From positions 475,590 through 539,589 of the forward strand of contig CAADRB010000027.1 in the NCBI GenBank assembly GCA_900708905.1: a stretch of DNA of 64,000 nucleotides. Reading direction: 5' to 3'. Source of the DNA: Hymenolepis diminuta (taxonomy: Eukaryota; Platyhelminthes; Cestoda; Cyclophyllidea; Hymenolepididae). Made by a program: the position numbers and the translations under genes. Position 1 is the stretch's first letter. Every line of letters begins with the position of its first letter. Of this stretch, positions 13,017 to 25,680 are shown piece after piece. The notes below the pieces were generated by a model. That model had not been told where the DNA came from and did no database searches. It saw nothing but the letters and a program-made list of their open reading frames with translations.

Positions 13017-15110
13017 TGTGTGTACTGGAGGCTATTTATAATCAACACTTTGGGTGAGGACACGCATAAGAATATGGTTGCATGCGTGCTTAATTGGTCG
13101 GAATGATTGTAGGAAAAAGGAAGGGTCAGTGTAGACAGGACTGGTTGATAGCGGGGTTGATTAAACGGTGTCTGCTACTATCGTCTGAGGTATGTTTACC
13201 TTTTCCGGGTCGATGAGACATAGGCCAGCTGAGGACACCCGATGTTTGTTTATGGAATGCTTGGGTCACAGGAATGGTTAACGGTTTANAGGGNTAACTT
13301 ATGAGGACAAGATAGTCTAATTTGGTGATGATTAGGAATGCTGAAAGATAAAATATTTCAGAGAAGAGGGATTCATCCTCCAGTAGTAACTTATCCACGT
13401 GGTGAGAAACAACATTTCTACCTACCTTCCTCTTATACATCTATTATGATCTACTCGATTACATTAAATCAATTTGAGAGCGGTGGCACGGATACAAAGT
13501 GGCCGTAATTCCTAAACGGATTTTCCTTTTAGAAAGCCACTTCTTGATCTACAATGTATTATTTTCCCTTACATCGAAAAATGGTGATAGTAGTACCGCT
13601 CGAAAATATTAAAGACATTTTCCCCCGGTTAATAAACTTACTATAAAATATACGCCCAAGATTTTGATTAAACAAACAATCGAATTCAAATACGTGTTTT
13701 CTGTCTTTTGAGAAACGACCACCCAAATTGCCAACAATCACGAAAAAGGAAATTCTCACGAAAGCATTATCGTGAGGTCTTGAATAAGTAAATAGTCAAC
13801 TATCTAAGATTTTAGAATTTTTCTCTTTTTGTTTAAAGTGTCTTATTACAGTTGAGCACGGTGTTTTAAAAAACTTACGCAGAAATCAAATAGAAAACTC
13901 CATTTGAAAGAAGCGAATAAGCTCTCACCCTCTCAGAGTCCAAGTCACTTCTCCCTCTTGTAGACGGTGAATTTAACGAAATAGAAACCAATCAAAAAAG
14001 AATGAATAGTACACTGCACACATCCGCAAAAATATATATTTCTTCACTCTGAACATTTATACATGCAAGGGAAGTAGAACGATAGATGAGTGAGATTTAC
14101 ATAATATGACATCCAAAGAATCGCACGAGAGGAATGAGCAAGAGAACCGACGAAAATGAATGAGATTTTGATATTGACAAAAGATGGTAAATCAATCACG
14201 CAAGAGAGCAGCGAGAGCTTCGAAGAACTTCAGCATATCTTGACGGTGTAATTCAACACCTAAAATGATCCAAATTTCATTATCATAAATAGTAAGGGAA
14301 AAAAGCGAGATAAATAATAATTAAACATAAGACGCATATTGGACCACTAAAACATTGCTCTTAACTTAAGTAAACATTCATCTATTTACCCCTGTTCACT
14401 ATTGTATTTACGCAAAAAAGGTAATCACTCGGCTGCCGTTTTCGATTGTGCCGATTGATCGAATGAAGCATTTTTAACCGAAGGAATAACGGTAAGGAAA
14501 ATAAAAAGAATTAACTGAAATTTGCCCCTTCTTTGTTTTTCATTTCAGCATGAAATGCATAAGTTTCAATAACCACCTTTTCAAAGGGATTTCAATGAAA
14601 ATGGCATTTCCGAACTTAACAGTAAGATAACTTACCTTCAAGAAAACAACACTTTGGTTTAAAAACCAACTTGAACCATATATTCACCTGATATGAACTA
14701 ATACCTATAATGTTTCTACCATGAAAGAATATTCAGAAAATGAATTTCTGCAGCGACTTTAAAAATAGTATCCATAGGTTAAAAAGGACCTTAACATATG
14801 AAAAAGAGTAGCCAATTTGCTTAAGTATTCGCTCACCTGGCATGTATTTGGTAATTAAAAAAGGGATAACATAGAAGTTGACAAATAAAGTCAGAAATAA
14901 TTCGCTCTTGCCAAATTCATAACTTTGTGACAACTTGCACTTAAATTAAAATTAACTTTCCAGGCTCATTAAGGGAAATGTTAACGATACCTTACTTATG
15001 TAAAGGGAAGATACTCTTGAACCATTCTGATGAGTTTATATTCTACTTGTTGACCAGATTTAGCAGATGCGTTCGATCCTTCCCATTACTGTGTACCAAC
15101 CTCATCTTGA
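13017..15110. other. Gene-poor stretch downstream of CDC45
   Basis: No gene was recognised between the gap and the proposed CDC45 stop codon. The part next to the gap looks repetitive by composition but could not be assigned to a family. Confidence 0.4.
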
Positions 15111-15214
15111 TCACTCGTATAAAGCGAAATATTTTGCAATTGTAGATCTTTCCACAAATCTTACTTCTTCCTTGTAGATGTCAACGTTAAAGGTTAGGTT
15201 GGCGCCTAACGGGA
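15111..15214 (-). CDS. CDC45: Proposed last exon of CDC45 (tentative)
   Basis: The exon before it ends (19544) in phase 1 after HFDTN, equivalent to the HFD that precedes the CDC45 C-terminal strand and helix. This exon starts after a strong acceptor (ttcttgtgtatttcag), has the matching phase, and encodes a short tail, [15 protein letters not shown] and onward to TGA. The pattern V-x-I-x-x-E-E-x-x-F-V-E resembles the end of other CDC45 proteins. It would make the last intron 4.3 kb long. A nearer alternative exon was not found, but similarity over so few residues is weak. Confidence 0.6.
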
Positions 15215-18200
15215 CTGAAATACACAAGAATGATGTCTGTGCCACTAATGAGGTATGATAGGCAGCACCATTATGCTCAATTTCAGCTTTGATGTAGGTT
15301 AAATGGGAATGAGAGTGGATAAATCGTTTCTTCAAAAAAAGCAGAATTTAATTAGATAAGACTCTGACCCAATTCGATTAATAGCTTCTTCCGGTTATAA
15401 GTAAAAAATAAATTGCATATGAATGATTTATTATTGAAAATGAGAGAAAGTGTCACCACAAACCACTTTATTTTAATCTTCAATAGACGAAATACGAGAG
15501 CAATGGATTCAGATTGAAAAAACTAAATGACAACCAATATTTGAGGTGAGTGGACAGCCATTTACATCTTTTAACAGATGCCTCTGATTCAGGTAAAGGC
15601 ACCTGAATGTTTTGAACACTGCAAAATAGACCATCAGAGATTTAAAAGTGGTCATTCAAGACCACCTTACGCAGAAATTCAGCCTAAACCGTCCAATGCC
15701 TGCTTCTACTTTGCGACAAGAAAAAAGGCAACGTCATATTTCTTGACTCGAGAACATCCATAGAAGCTAATGGAAACTCGGACCACTGTCTATTAATAGC
15801 CATTCTCAGACTTGAAGATGAAGCCGCAAATAAAATACGCAAGTATAGAAAATTGAAAACCTGGCAAAATCAGAAGAGAATTGATTTCATTTCAAAATGG
15901 AAAGGTGAATATCAAAAAAGACCAAAAAGTATAAAACGGATTTATGGTGACATCATGAATTCGAAAGCACCTACTAAAACCTGTCAGAAGCACTACGCAA
16001 CAGAAAATCCAAACTGGTATGAAAAGGTTAAAAATCTTTTGAGTACTGAACCACAATGATTAGGAAAAAAGTCAAGTCACTTACCTTAAAAGCAAAAAGT
16101 AATTACATGAAGACTTAAGTAGAAATATGTCCAAAACTGACAGCTACAAATGAACACAGGAAAGCCTATGACTTGCTGAGACGGAAATTGCAAGCTAACA
16201 GTCCAACTCAAACAACTCTTAAGCGAAACTCTCAAATTTATTGCTGCTCCGAGTTCTTTCGTCAGACACTACGTCGAATTACTCAAACTTTAGAAAGTGT
16301 CTTTAGTAATATGTATAAACACCACGAGACTAACTTGAGATATAAACTTAACCTCTAAATAACTTCAATTAGCTAAATCCTAGATTGAATGGACAACAAT
16401 CTGAACTACTCAAGTGGAGTGAAAGTTCGCTTGTTAAACTCCTACTAAGACACTTTAATAACTGTTGGCAAGGCAACTATTCAACACATCGATCGTGGGT
16501 GGATAGGGAGGCAATCAGCATTTACAAAGTAAGAGTATCTTCCTTCTTGATGCGGTGAGGAAAAGCTTTGTATCAATGGTGTGTAGAAGAACGAAATCTC
16601 ATATAAGAGGACTTTATCAAATAACCAACAAGGATTTTTATGCTGGAAGATCTGCTGAACACACGATCCTTGTGGCAAGAATAGCGATTCAAGAAACCAC
16701 CGATTGTCGATGAAGAATAAGTCCCATCTTTGTTGAGTTAAGGAAAGCCTTTGATTCGTTTCCAACTCGTGCAATCTTGTCAAAGCTTTGTGAACTTAAT
16801 CTGTATTGGAATATAATCAGTTATATTAGAAAATTCCTTAATATTCCGAAGAGCAACAACAAAGACTCGAATGGAGCATTTACTGTAGAAAAAGGCATGC
16901 GTCGATGGCGCATTAATCACCTAGCCCATCTGCCACGGCAGAGATCACCGATTCGGTTCCTATCGGCGCATGCCCAGTGAGCGGAATGTCAAAGTCTGGC
17001 TAACATAGAGGGTAGTGGAACTCACCAAAAAGACTCTATGATGCCGCTCTCTTCCCAAGTAGGGGGTCGATAAACGCTTTTCCAAATGGGCTTGGGAATT
17101 ATTATCATGAAGTGTTAGACAGGAATACAAAGAAAGATCACTACTCCACAATTCAGTATTTCGTACATTGTTAGATGAAGTATATGTAATCGGTGAGGAT
17201 TTGAAAATCAGACTAGTGAATTCTTCAGGACTTGAATATGCAGATGACTTATGCCTTACCACTCCATCGATTGAATAAACTGAACAGCTCCTACCCTTAA
17301 CAGATATACGATGGAAATGTCTTATGATAATGTAGAAAGAAATTGGCAGATATGAACTGAGGTATGAGAATTCTCTAACATCCGTTGTAATATGTTATTT
17401 TGTCAGTTATATGGATGTCACCACAATAAAGTGGGTGGTATGCATGTCACCACCCAAGTGAAATTCGGAAGCGGTGCTGTCATATATCAAAAAGAACCTT
17501 CCCCAAGCCTTCTTTTTCATGCATCCTTCCTCTCATGACATGTTTGCGTGCCGCAACATTAGATAGTATTCTTAACGGCAGAATTTCTGATGAGTTATTA
17601 ATAAATAATTCACTGGAGAAGTTCAAAATGGTCAAATAATTTAAAATTTCATTTGAATTAAAGAATAAAAGCAATGACGACAGTAAAAGAAAATATGCAA
17701 TTTCATGAAGATAATTTGATGAACCTAGTTGTGATCTTACCTAGTAATGGAGATCACTGAAATACTAAAGACACTAAACCAAAAGACCAAAAGGACAGTA
17801 ATCAGGAGGTACTGGTGGATAATAGAACAGATATATTAAGCTATTACCCTTCCTAACTTTACGAGATAATAGGAAGAAGACAGACATGATGGTAAATTAC
17901 TTGTATTAGAATAAAACAAAGAGAATGCTTTATTCCTATAAACAGTGAAAATGCGATTAAGTAGCAGAGTAAAGCTCAATGTGAGTTTAGATATTGAGGA
18001 AAAATCAATAATTTTCAATAATCAATGATTGAATGGGAAAATAAACAAATGAAGGACTGAGGGATGAACCATAAAGAGAACGGAATGAAAGAGGTAGACA
18101 ATAGGACTGTAGACAAATCTTAATGTCACTACACACTAAAGAGGAGCCGCTTAACACTCAAAACCCAACTCCTGTTCCTATTAAATGCAGCAATTCTAAA

Positions 18201-21200
18201 TTCCATTGCTGGAGAAACTAGGTAAACAAGCTTGATCGTATAAAGATCAGAATACACCAAACAAGATAAAATTGCCGAATTTTGAAATATACCACCAGTG
18301 AAACCCACCGCAGTGTACTTAGGATCATAGTTCCATTACCGATCCATTTTTATTGCATGATACCAAAACTTCCCGAAAATGTAAAAACCGAAATAGAAAA
18401 TGAAATCGAAAACAAAACATAGGGAAAATCAGACATAGTTAAGGCATGAGAAAACCTGATAAGGTAAACAGAAAATTCTACAACAAAAGATTTCAAAATA
18501 GAACTTAGTGAATAAAAATCGACTGCTTTTTTAAAAACGTAAAAGATAGCTGATATAACATTTTGTATTCCTATGAATTATTATTGAGCTCTCTATTAAC
18601 TTTTAGTGTGATACTTCCGAAAGTCTGCCTTATCGCAGTATATACGTATTAATTCAGTAACCATCGTTAAATTATGGAGGGTTGTGAAAGACTTATGGTT
18701 CTAGGCAATTCGCTAATAACTAGATATAAGCAATGTAATTAAAAAGTAACTTTCTCTAACAATATCCGAGCTATTAAATGTTCAAGAACGTGTTCAATGA
18801 TAATAGTACATTGCAGAAATACACAGTCAGATCGATGCCAACTATCACGTAATATGCACGGCTGAAACCTACTTACTGCGGATGAATGATCATGTTGGAT
18901 TAAAATTCAGGATCTCGTATTCCATGTTCATTTCCTGTTCTTTTTTGTAAAAACAACTAATTACTAATTAAATTGTTTAATATTTAAAACAGTGGGGATT
19001 ACTTTACAATCACTCTGTAGGAAGAAAACTATGTCTCTCGACACATAAAATCAGAACAATAAATTATGAATCGTCTTTCACTTACTTCACGATGACTTTA
19101 TGTTAGAAGGTCATTTTGTGTTAAAAATCAACTGACATTCATTTAAAAATATCGTCACCGATTATTATTATTATTATTACAGAAGGACTTGCGCAGCTAA
19201 CTAACCATTTGCCAAATAACTAGCCAATAAAGAAATTTCCCTTTTTCTCCAAGTAAAATCTCTCTTCAAAGGAGACTTAGGATTTGCTTTCACATAATTT
19301 GCAACTAAAAATAACCTTAACATAAAGATTCTTTTAGAAATAGCAGAGAGGGAATTTTGAAAGCTCCGATCTAAAGCAAAAGTAGGAGGAAGGGAGATCG
19401 AATAAATGAGAGATTGATAGAGGGATAATTAGTAGCCTGGGGAACAAACCCTTATGTGATTTATCCTTTTAAACTTGATCAAATTTGGAGTATGTGAAAC
19501 AAAATTAGAGGCAAGGTTTGAGCCCAAAAGAGAAACGACTTACAGTTCGTATCAAAGTGCTTGAGTTTCGCTCGAGCTCCACTGCTTTTCACGGCTGCTG
19601 CGAAAGCCTGACCAAACAAGCTAGAAGACGCACAAATGAAAAAAATCAAGCACGATTCATAATCTGATTCGAAAACTTCTTTTCTCCGGTACTTACTTTC
19701 TGTCATCTTCACCCTGTAATGGAGGTATTCCCACAAGAAAAATATGATTTTCTTCGGTGGTGCTGTCCACACACAGAACCAATGGCATTTTCTTCACAAT
19801 TCGCTTCCGTCCCTATAAAAAACACATTGCTGATTTACTTATATGATTTAAGCAGAAGTGATTCTTAACAGATATTAATTACTAACCATCTTAGGACAAA
19901 AGGCCGCTTTCATCGTAAGCAGATATCGGGCAATTAAAAGGGCAAATTGAGGATTTCTGAAGGCAAGGGACTGTAGGGAGCTCTAAAAATGACAAACTTG
20001 AGTGAGTAAAATAAGTCAAACAGGAATGCAATTGGGAGAAGCTTGAGACTCACCCTGGCTATGTAAACGTAGAGGAAGGGTCCGAACCCGACTACCTCTT
20101 CAGCATCATGGAGAGCTCGAACTTGTTGAATTAATAAATGTAACTGGGCTTGTATATCACTCATCCACTTTTCCAGTGATTCTGTGTTCCAGTTTCTATA
20201 TAAACAAAGAAAACAACGACGGCGTTTGAGTAAACGAACAATATCAAATTATGACGATTGTCGAAGACCATGTCAATCCATGGTCCTTTGTTATTACAAT
20301 AATCCACGAAGTATAGGTTTCAATGAATCATGAAATATTTCAGAGATCCGTCTTTCTTACCGGACGCGTTCATCAACTATTTACCTCATTGACTGAGGAA
20401 CTAGAAACGTCACCCATCAATAGAAGATATATTTATTGCCTACTGACGATAGTTTCATGGTTAGAAGGATCTATTTAACTACCGCACGGCATGTTCGAAT
20501 TATGATTTTAATATAATTTATTTTTTAAATCATTCCTCCACTTTAATCCACTTATTAAATTTTATGTCCTGTAATTATTGATACTAAATAAAGGCGCAAT
20601 ACAAATAAAATTGTCGAAATGCGACATAGACAAACTATCAGCTATTTTTCAACGCCATTTGTAAACTAATGAGGCTTGAAAAGCTAAGACCAGCACTAAT
20701 ATAGGACTTACCCATTTCCGCTCAAAATGATCCTTTTTAACATTATATTAGTAAAATAATGAAAGGAATAAGTGATCACGTAAAGAACTGGATCAAATAA
20801 TAATGTGGCGTGAAAAAGGCTATTCAAAAGAAAGAGATCTTCAAAGGATCGAAAATTCGAAAATTAATTCACTTCCAGGAAATGGTAGTCTTCAATAAAG
20901 TATTAGTAAAAGAATTGCCAACTAAAAATTCCAAGCCTGATTGGGAAGTGTTCTTAGACACCTGTAATTTCGCAGACGAGCACCTGTGCACTCTATTAAT
21001 GAACCCCCTTCCCATACCTACTTTCTATTTCAAATTTCATTCAAAAAGAATGGGAAAACTCAATAGTCTAACTGCGTACCTTAAGAAAACGCTTACTATA
21101 ACGGTTAAGAAAAAGATAATTGAGGCTTGTACGAAATAAAGCTACTTACGTGTTAAGCATATCACCAGCTGCATGAAAGCACTCGGAGGGTGACTTATTC

Positions 21201-24200
21201 TGTTGAAGCAAAAAGCAATTAAACAAATTATTACTAAATATTTTAGCGCTATAAGACTGGACTTACCTGGCATTCAAGACCTGACAGAATGAGCCAAAAC
21301 ACGTCCATAGCTGAAAGTGGTGTCCTATAGACGAGTTGTAGTGTGAAGGAGGGCATAAAAAACTCCTTTCGCTTGAACCTATGAGAACCATTTTAAAACG
21401 GAAAATGGAATTACCCGTAGCGTTCTGCGGCATTTGCGAATAGGGAGTCCAAGTTATCCCTCACTTCAAGTGAGAGAATAGAGTATTTCTGAGCGCAATC
21501 CCTTTGAGAAATTCTGGAGCAAATAGCAAACATAAACACTCAAAAACTACAAAGCAATAAACTTTACAAGCTCATTAGAAGGAGTGTTCACAAAACTTGA
21601 CTTGGGTAGAGGGAAGATGTTCCATGCCCGCTCTTACAAGAAATTCACCACCTCTCTCGCTGAACAGAATTGAATAAGGCGGTTGGTCACCCATCGATCT
21701 TCGCCTATGGACATCGATCTCATGCACGTTAACCACTGCCTAACCAGTGCATTTCTTTCCCCATATATTACTATCTTTAACGAAGCAGGATGCTCAGTCA
21801 AACTATTAATGTTCATTCGCTTTCAACAAATCAATAAAAAATTTAACGCATCAGATAACACTTGTTAAACATTTCCAGCACTTATCCGGTTAAAAAAATA
21901 TTGGTATATATGAGGAGAATATAATACCATTTCCTTTAACCCCAATATAATTGCATGAAATTTTCTATAAAAGACAAGCAGATCGAGGAATAACGATGTT
22001 TTAGTTGAGACGATATTGCAGAGATACCTTAAGCACATTACAAGTCCCGACCATAAATTCATACTTAAAATGGCTTTAAGATGGTATGCGGGCAGAAAGC
22101 CTTACAGAGACGGGTTCAATTTTGGATATTAAACAATGAAATTAATTCAAAGAACACTATTCTGCTTTATTTGATGGCATAATGAACCTACATCTTCATA
22201 ATGAAAAACAAATTTACCCTATATGAGCCAGAAAATCCTGCATCTGGGAACGTCCATCCTTCGTAAATAATTTAAATCTCGTTGATGTGAGCATCGTAGT
22301 CTCCATCGATTCCTTCAAACTCCAATGTCGATACAGCCAAAGCGCCAGCTCCTCCGTAAAAGTGATAGAATCCTTCCGCGAATTGCCATTCGTAGTAATA
22401 GAAGATCTCCTGTTATTTCTGCCAGCCTGATTGCTTGCATGCAGTAGACGAGTGACATGACTATGCAGGTTTTCAATCTGATCAAGGTAATGCGCTCGAT
22501 TTATTTTGTACAGCATCGCCTGACTCATATGTCCCACAATTGCGCACCTGAAATCGAAAGGAAAGCACTACTTATAAAAATTAGTAGCACATTTAAATTC
22601 GGACGCATAATTTTGTCCTTGAATATAGATAAACGCTGGTAATGAAAACAGACACGTACCAGAGAAGGGTGAGGTTGTCTAGTGACTGTTTCCAGGCAAC
22701 ATCAAAGAGTACAATAGAGGTGGCAGTGGCGTAGTAAGAGAAACTCTCATATTCGAGGAGAATTTCCTCTCTTCGACGTTCCCACTTGCGTCTATTGATC
22801 TGCTTCTCTGCTCGACGGAGATTTCGCCGATGACGTCTCTCTGCGGCTGAGCCCACACCTTCACTGTCCTCACCTTCACTCTCCTCTGATTCATCAGACT
22901 GAACAGAAGAAAAGGAAATTCGATTCCAAAAATAATAAATACTCTGGAGTTAATGTAGCCACCCTTTAGGAAACATTATTGTCCTTTCAGGCTTCTATCT
23001 TAGCGACAAATAAGACAAAAAGGAAATAGAATAATACTGCATTATCTGAAGACAAAGGAGAGGCTCTTAGCTACTGTACAGTGAATCATATATGGGAGAG
23101 AAATAGGACGTTAGACCAAAATATAAGAGTTTAAGAGCACATTTTCGACAATCGGTAGGGATAGATAAGCAACAAAATATAGGTGTCGCACAAAATAGGT
23201 GTGCCGCAAAGTCACTGTAGCGACCATATAAACTGAATGAAAAAATTTTAGGTTCAGATAGTTCAACACAATCTAATTAGATCCTTAACTAATTCAATTT
23301 GTACTCTAAGAAGCGGAAAGCTGTTATCTCTTCACAGAGCAGTTACATACTATTGGAATGCGGTTATAATTAATTCGACCTATGTGACTAATGAAAGTAG
23401 CCTCAGAATCTATCTTCCAAAGATTTTTTTGAATTAAGAATTTGCATAAGAATTTCTAACTGCCAATCACATGAGATTTACGACGATGATATAGCGGTCA
23501 AACATATAGGAGTTAAAAGATCTTAGACCCACTAGTGTGCATCTAGTAATGAGAATAATCAACCGGAGCGGTCAAAACTTGGGTATTCATACACTCCAGG
23601 ACGTCAATCCCGAGGGAGTTTTGAATTTGGAAAATTATTTATTAACCAAACTTTTTTTGCCATGCGATAGATAGAAAGAACTACGAATGTCATCAAATAA
23701 CTTCCCAGAAAATTGAAAGGTAACTTCCAACTGAACAATGGAAGTTCACATTCATAAATCTATTTATTGGCCAGTGCAGTTGTCAATTCCAACGGATACT
23801 GAACTCATGACCTCGTAGTACCTGCGCTCTCTGACTCACATTTTTCCTCAACTCTCAATAAATGAAGATCGTAAAATAAGATGGCCTCTCTAAACGTATT
23901 TTATTTAGCCTATACACACTATTCCATTGTCACATTCGTAGTTTGAACGCGTAAACTACCCTCTTTCCTCCTTCCATTTCTATGATAGAAAGAGGTGGTG
24001 GAAGTCCTAGACAGTCGTGTTCGAAAAGAGTTGATTTGGGTTTAATTGAACTGATAATGATCAATAGAGGAATGTTACGGCGCGCTTCTTTCAACAATAG
24101 CTTTCAGAAAACTGCTCACTTATTGGGAAGCACTTTCATCTACTTAATTAGATAAAAGATAAATTAGGATGGAAAGCGAAAATTCGAGTATCAGCGGAAT

Positions 24201-25645
24201 AAAAATCTCAAATCAGTTAAAGAGAACCGATTCCCAACTGTTAGCACGGATTATTTGAACAGCTCACATTTGGTCACCCATCTGTTGACCACTATTAGCC
24301 GACCAGTACACAGCCAACCACCGGATGTGCGTCATCAGACATCAAATCTCTGACCTCGGACCTAGCAAGCGAATACGTTGATAATGACTCCGTCGTTATA
24401 ACTAAATTGCCAATCAAACTAGATAAGTAGTATTACGTAATTTTAAATAAAAGTGAAAAAATCTTGGAAGCTGTTTTTCTTCGATCGAAGAGGATCTAGA
24501 ATCTAACGTCATCAGTGCATGCAATGAAGATCCACTTCTATCGAAACTAAGGGATTAGTGATAATAAATGACTGTTAATCCACAAATTTAGAGAGAAGAC
24601 CGGAAAAATGAATAAAAAACAAACCCGTTGACTTTTAATGCATTCATATTTTAATGACCTTATGATAATCTTAGACCCTAACAGCTTTTTTAAATTCAAT
24701 TCCGATTCGAGGGTCTTTAAGAGTCCAAAAAGATTTGTGCAACTTACAGGTCCCTAACATATCATAGTTTCAAAACTCGTCTTTATGATTGAAGAATTCG
24801 TAACTGTTCAACTCTTCGTTGGTCGACAGCAATTAGTAAAATCAGCCATTAGAAACACTTTACACCGAATCCGTATAGTCCTAAGACTAGACTCCGAATA
24901 TCTCATTCAAAAAGGTAGTTGAAACAGAGACAAGGAATACTGCACTTGAATTCCAGCCCTTTTAGTGTGTATCCAAAAGAAGATTAACATATCTTACTGC
25001 GTGATAATTAAATCAAATCAATCAAAAAGCATGAATCAAAACCATTATATAATTACTACGCATGCGACTATTCATTCCAATAAAGTGATAATGCAAAATA
25101 GCAACTTACCGATTCTTCTCGAAAAATGTCTTCAAATTTTGGAATACCCTCAGTTCTTTCATTGAGAGTAATCAGTTTAACTTGTCTCTGATTATAGTAA
25201 TTCTTTACATGAATAGGTCGGTGGCTAAATAAAATAATGGAATATTCATAAATAAAAAAATTTCAAACAAACCTATCACAAACAAAAAAGATGGTCGATT
25301 CGGAGGCATTTAACTCTTCCAAAATATCGAAATTAGCTCCACAATTGACAAGTAGAACGTAGGTGAACTAGAAGCATGATAAGAACAAAACAACTTTCTT
25401 ACATTTTCCTTATTTTCTGTGAACCGTTGTTTTAACTCCTCTTTGTTGGACACAATGATTATTGAATATAAGAGCATAGAATGCCGACAAATATGTCGTA
25501 GAATTCGACTCGAACAGACACTGTCGACTTCGGGGGTAATTAATACGAGAATGTGCTAAAGCAAAAGCTGAAAAAAGGAATCTGAATTTACCTCTCCAGA
25601 AACAGGATCTATAAATTCTTTGCGAATATCTTCTATGAGACCCAT
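15111..25645 (-). CDS. CDC45: CDC45 homologue, replication initiation factor, 14 exons
   Basis: CDC45 joins MCM2-7 and GINS to form the CMG helicase that unwinds DNA at nuclear replication forks. It is an inactive relative of the DHH/RecJ phosphoesterases. Exons, in order: 25592-25645, 25403-25555, 25273-25367, 25110-25224, 22660-22898, 22218-22547, 21415-21513, 21267-21378, 21150-21199, 20054-20195, 19887-19982, 19697-19812, 19544-19620 and 15111-15214. They join without a stop into 593 codons (human protein: 566). Recognisable blocks are [11 protein letters not shown] at the start, [22 protein letters not shown] (the DHH-derived motif, residues 98-104), an acidic patch then a basic helix at the start of exon 5, [47 protein letters not shown] and LFGQAF. 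The acidic-basic linker is typical of animal CDC45. The start ATG lies 21 bases after a good splice acceptor. Introns 1, 2 and 7 are only 36, 35 and 36 bp. The final exon is less sure than the rest. Confidence 0.92.
15590..17300 (+). mobile_element. Decayed RTE-like LINE (endonuclease and reverse transcriptase remnants)
   Basis: A non-LTR retrotransposon remnant inside the last CDC45 intron, antisense to that gene. Three parts are readable in shifting frames. Near 15,745-15,860 is an AP-endonuclease C-terminus ([20 protein letters not shown], equivalent to the usual SDHH-LV core). Near 16,639-16,790 is the reverse transcriptase [17 protein letters not shown] followed by [10 protein letters not shown], in which the catalytic Asp of motif A is replaced by Glu. 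At 17,231-17,260 is LEYADDLCL, the YADD catalytic box. Several stops and frameshifts separate them, so it is dead. No 3' tail was located. The element extent is approximate. RTE is the best fit; CR1 or another clade is possible. Confidence 0.75.
16895..17065 (+). repeat. SINE-like repeat nested in the LINE
   Basis: It lies between reverse transcriptase motifs A and C. The head is tRNA-like (gatggcgcattaatcac, then gattcggttcc) and the end (ctctatgatg...ctcttcccaagtagg) resembles the ends of the repeats at 21,600 and 52,604. Removing about 170 bp restores motif A-C spacing to about 100 codons, which is normal for this enzyme. Confidence 0.5.
19161..19179. repeat. ATT trinucleotide microsatellite
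   Basis: Six ATT units within the last intron of CDC45. Confidence 0.75.
21600..21750 (-). repeat. tRNA-derived SINE-like repeat
   Basis: Read on the minus strand, it begins with a box-A-like ggttaggcagtggttaacg, contains gggtgaccaaccgcc in its body, and ends in ctctacccaag. The end matches the repeat at 52,604-52,795 and the body matches those at 36,558 and 39,081. It lies in CDC45 intron 6. Confidence 0.5.
23766..23830 (-). repeat. SINE-like fragment
   Basis: The minus strand shows a box-B-like ggtcatgagttcagtatcc followed by a body segment ending ctgcactggcc. It looks like a truncated copy of the same family, in CDC45 intron 4. Confidence 0.35.
24285..24400 (-). repeat. SINE-like fragment
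   Basis: On the minus strand the head (tattcgcttgctaggtccga, then a degenerate box B) resembles the copy at 39,081-39,240, and the body contains two gaccaa/gtcaac motifs seen in other copies. The similarity is weak. It lies in CDC45 intron 4. Confidence 0.3.
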
Positions 25646-25665
25646 ATTAAACTGATAGTCAAATC

Positions 25666-25680
25666 ACTGAAATAGGTACG
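25666..25680 (-). promoter_or_regulatory. Splice acceptor before the CDC45 start codon
   Basis: Minus strand reads cgtacctatttcag and then 21 bases to the ATG. It fits either a 5'-UTR intron or a spliced-leader trans-splice site. No convincing donor exon was seen upstream. Confidence 0.55.

Noticed and set aside
12536..13106. Open frames of 154-180 codons across the N run
   Set aside because: They exist only because N is translated as an unknown residue.
20810..21139. Plus-strand 109-codon open frame in CDC45 intron 9
   Set aside because: No ATG start, no known motif, and antisense to a well-supported gene. Chance opening in AT-rich DNA is more likely.
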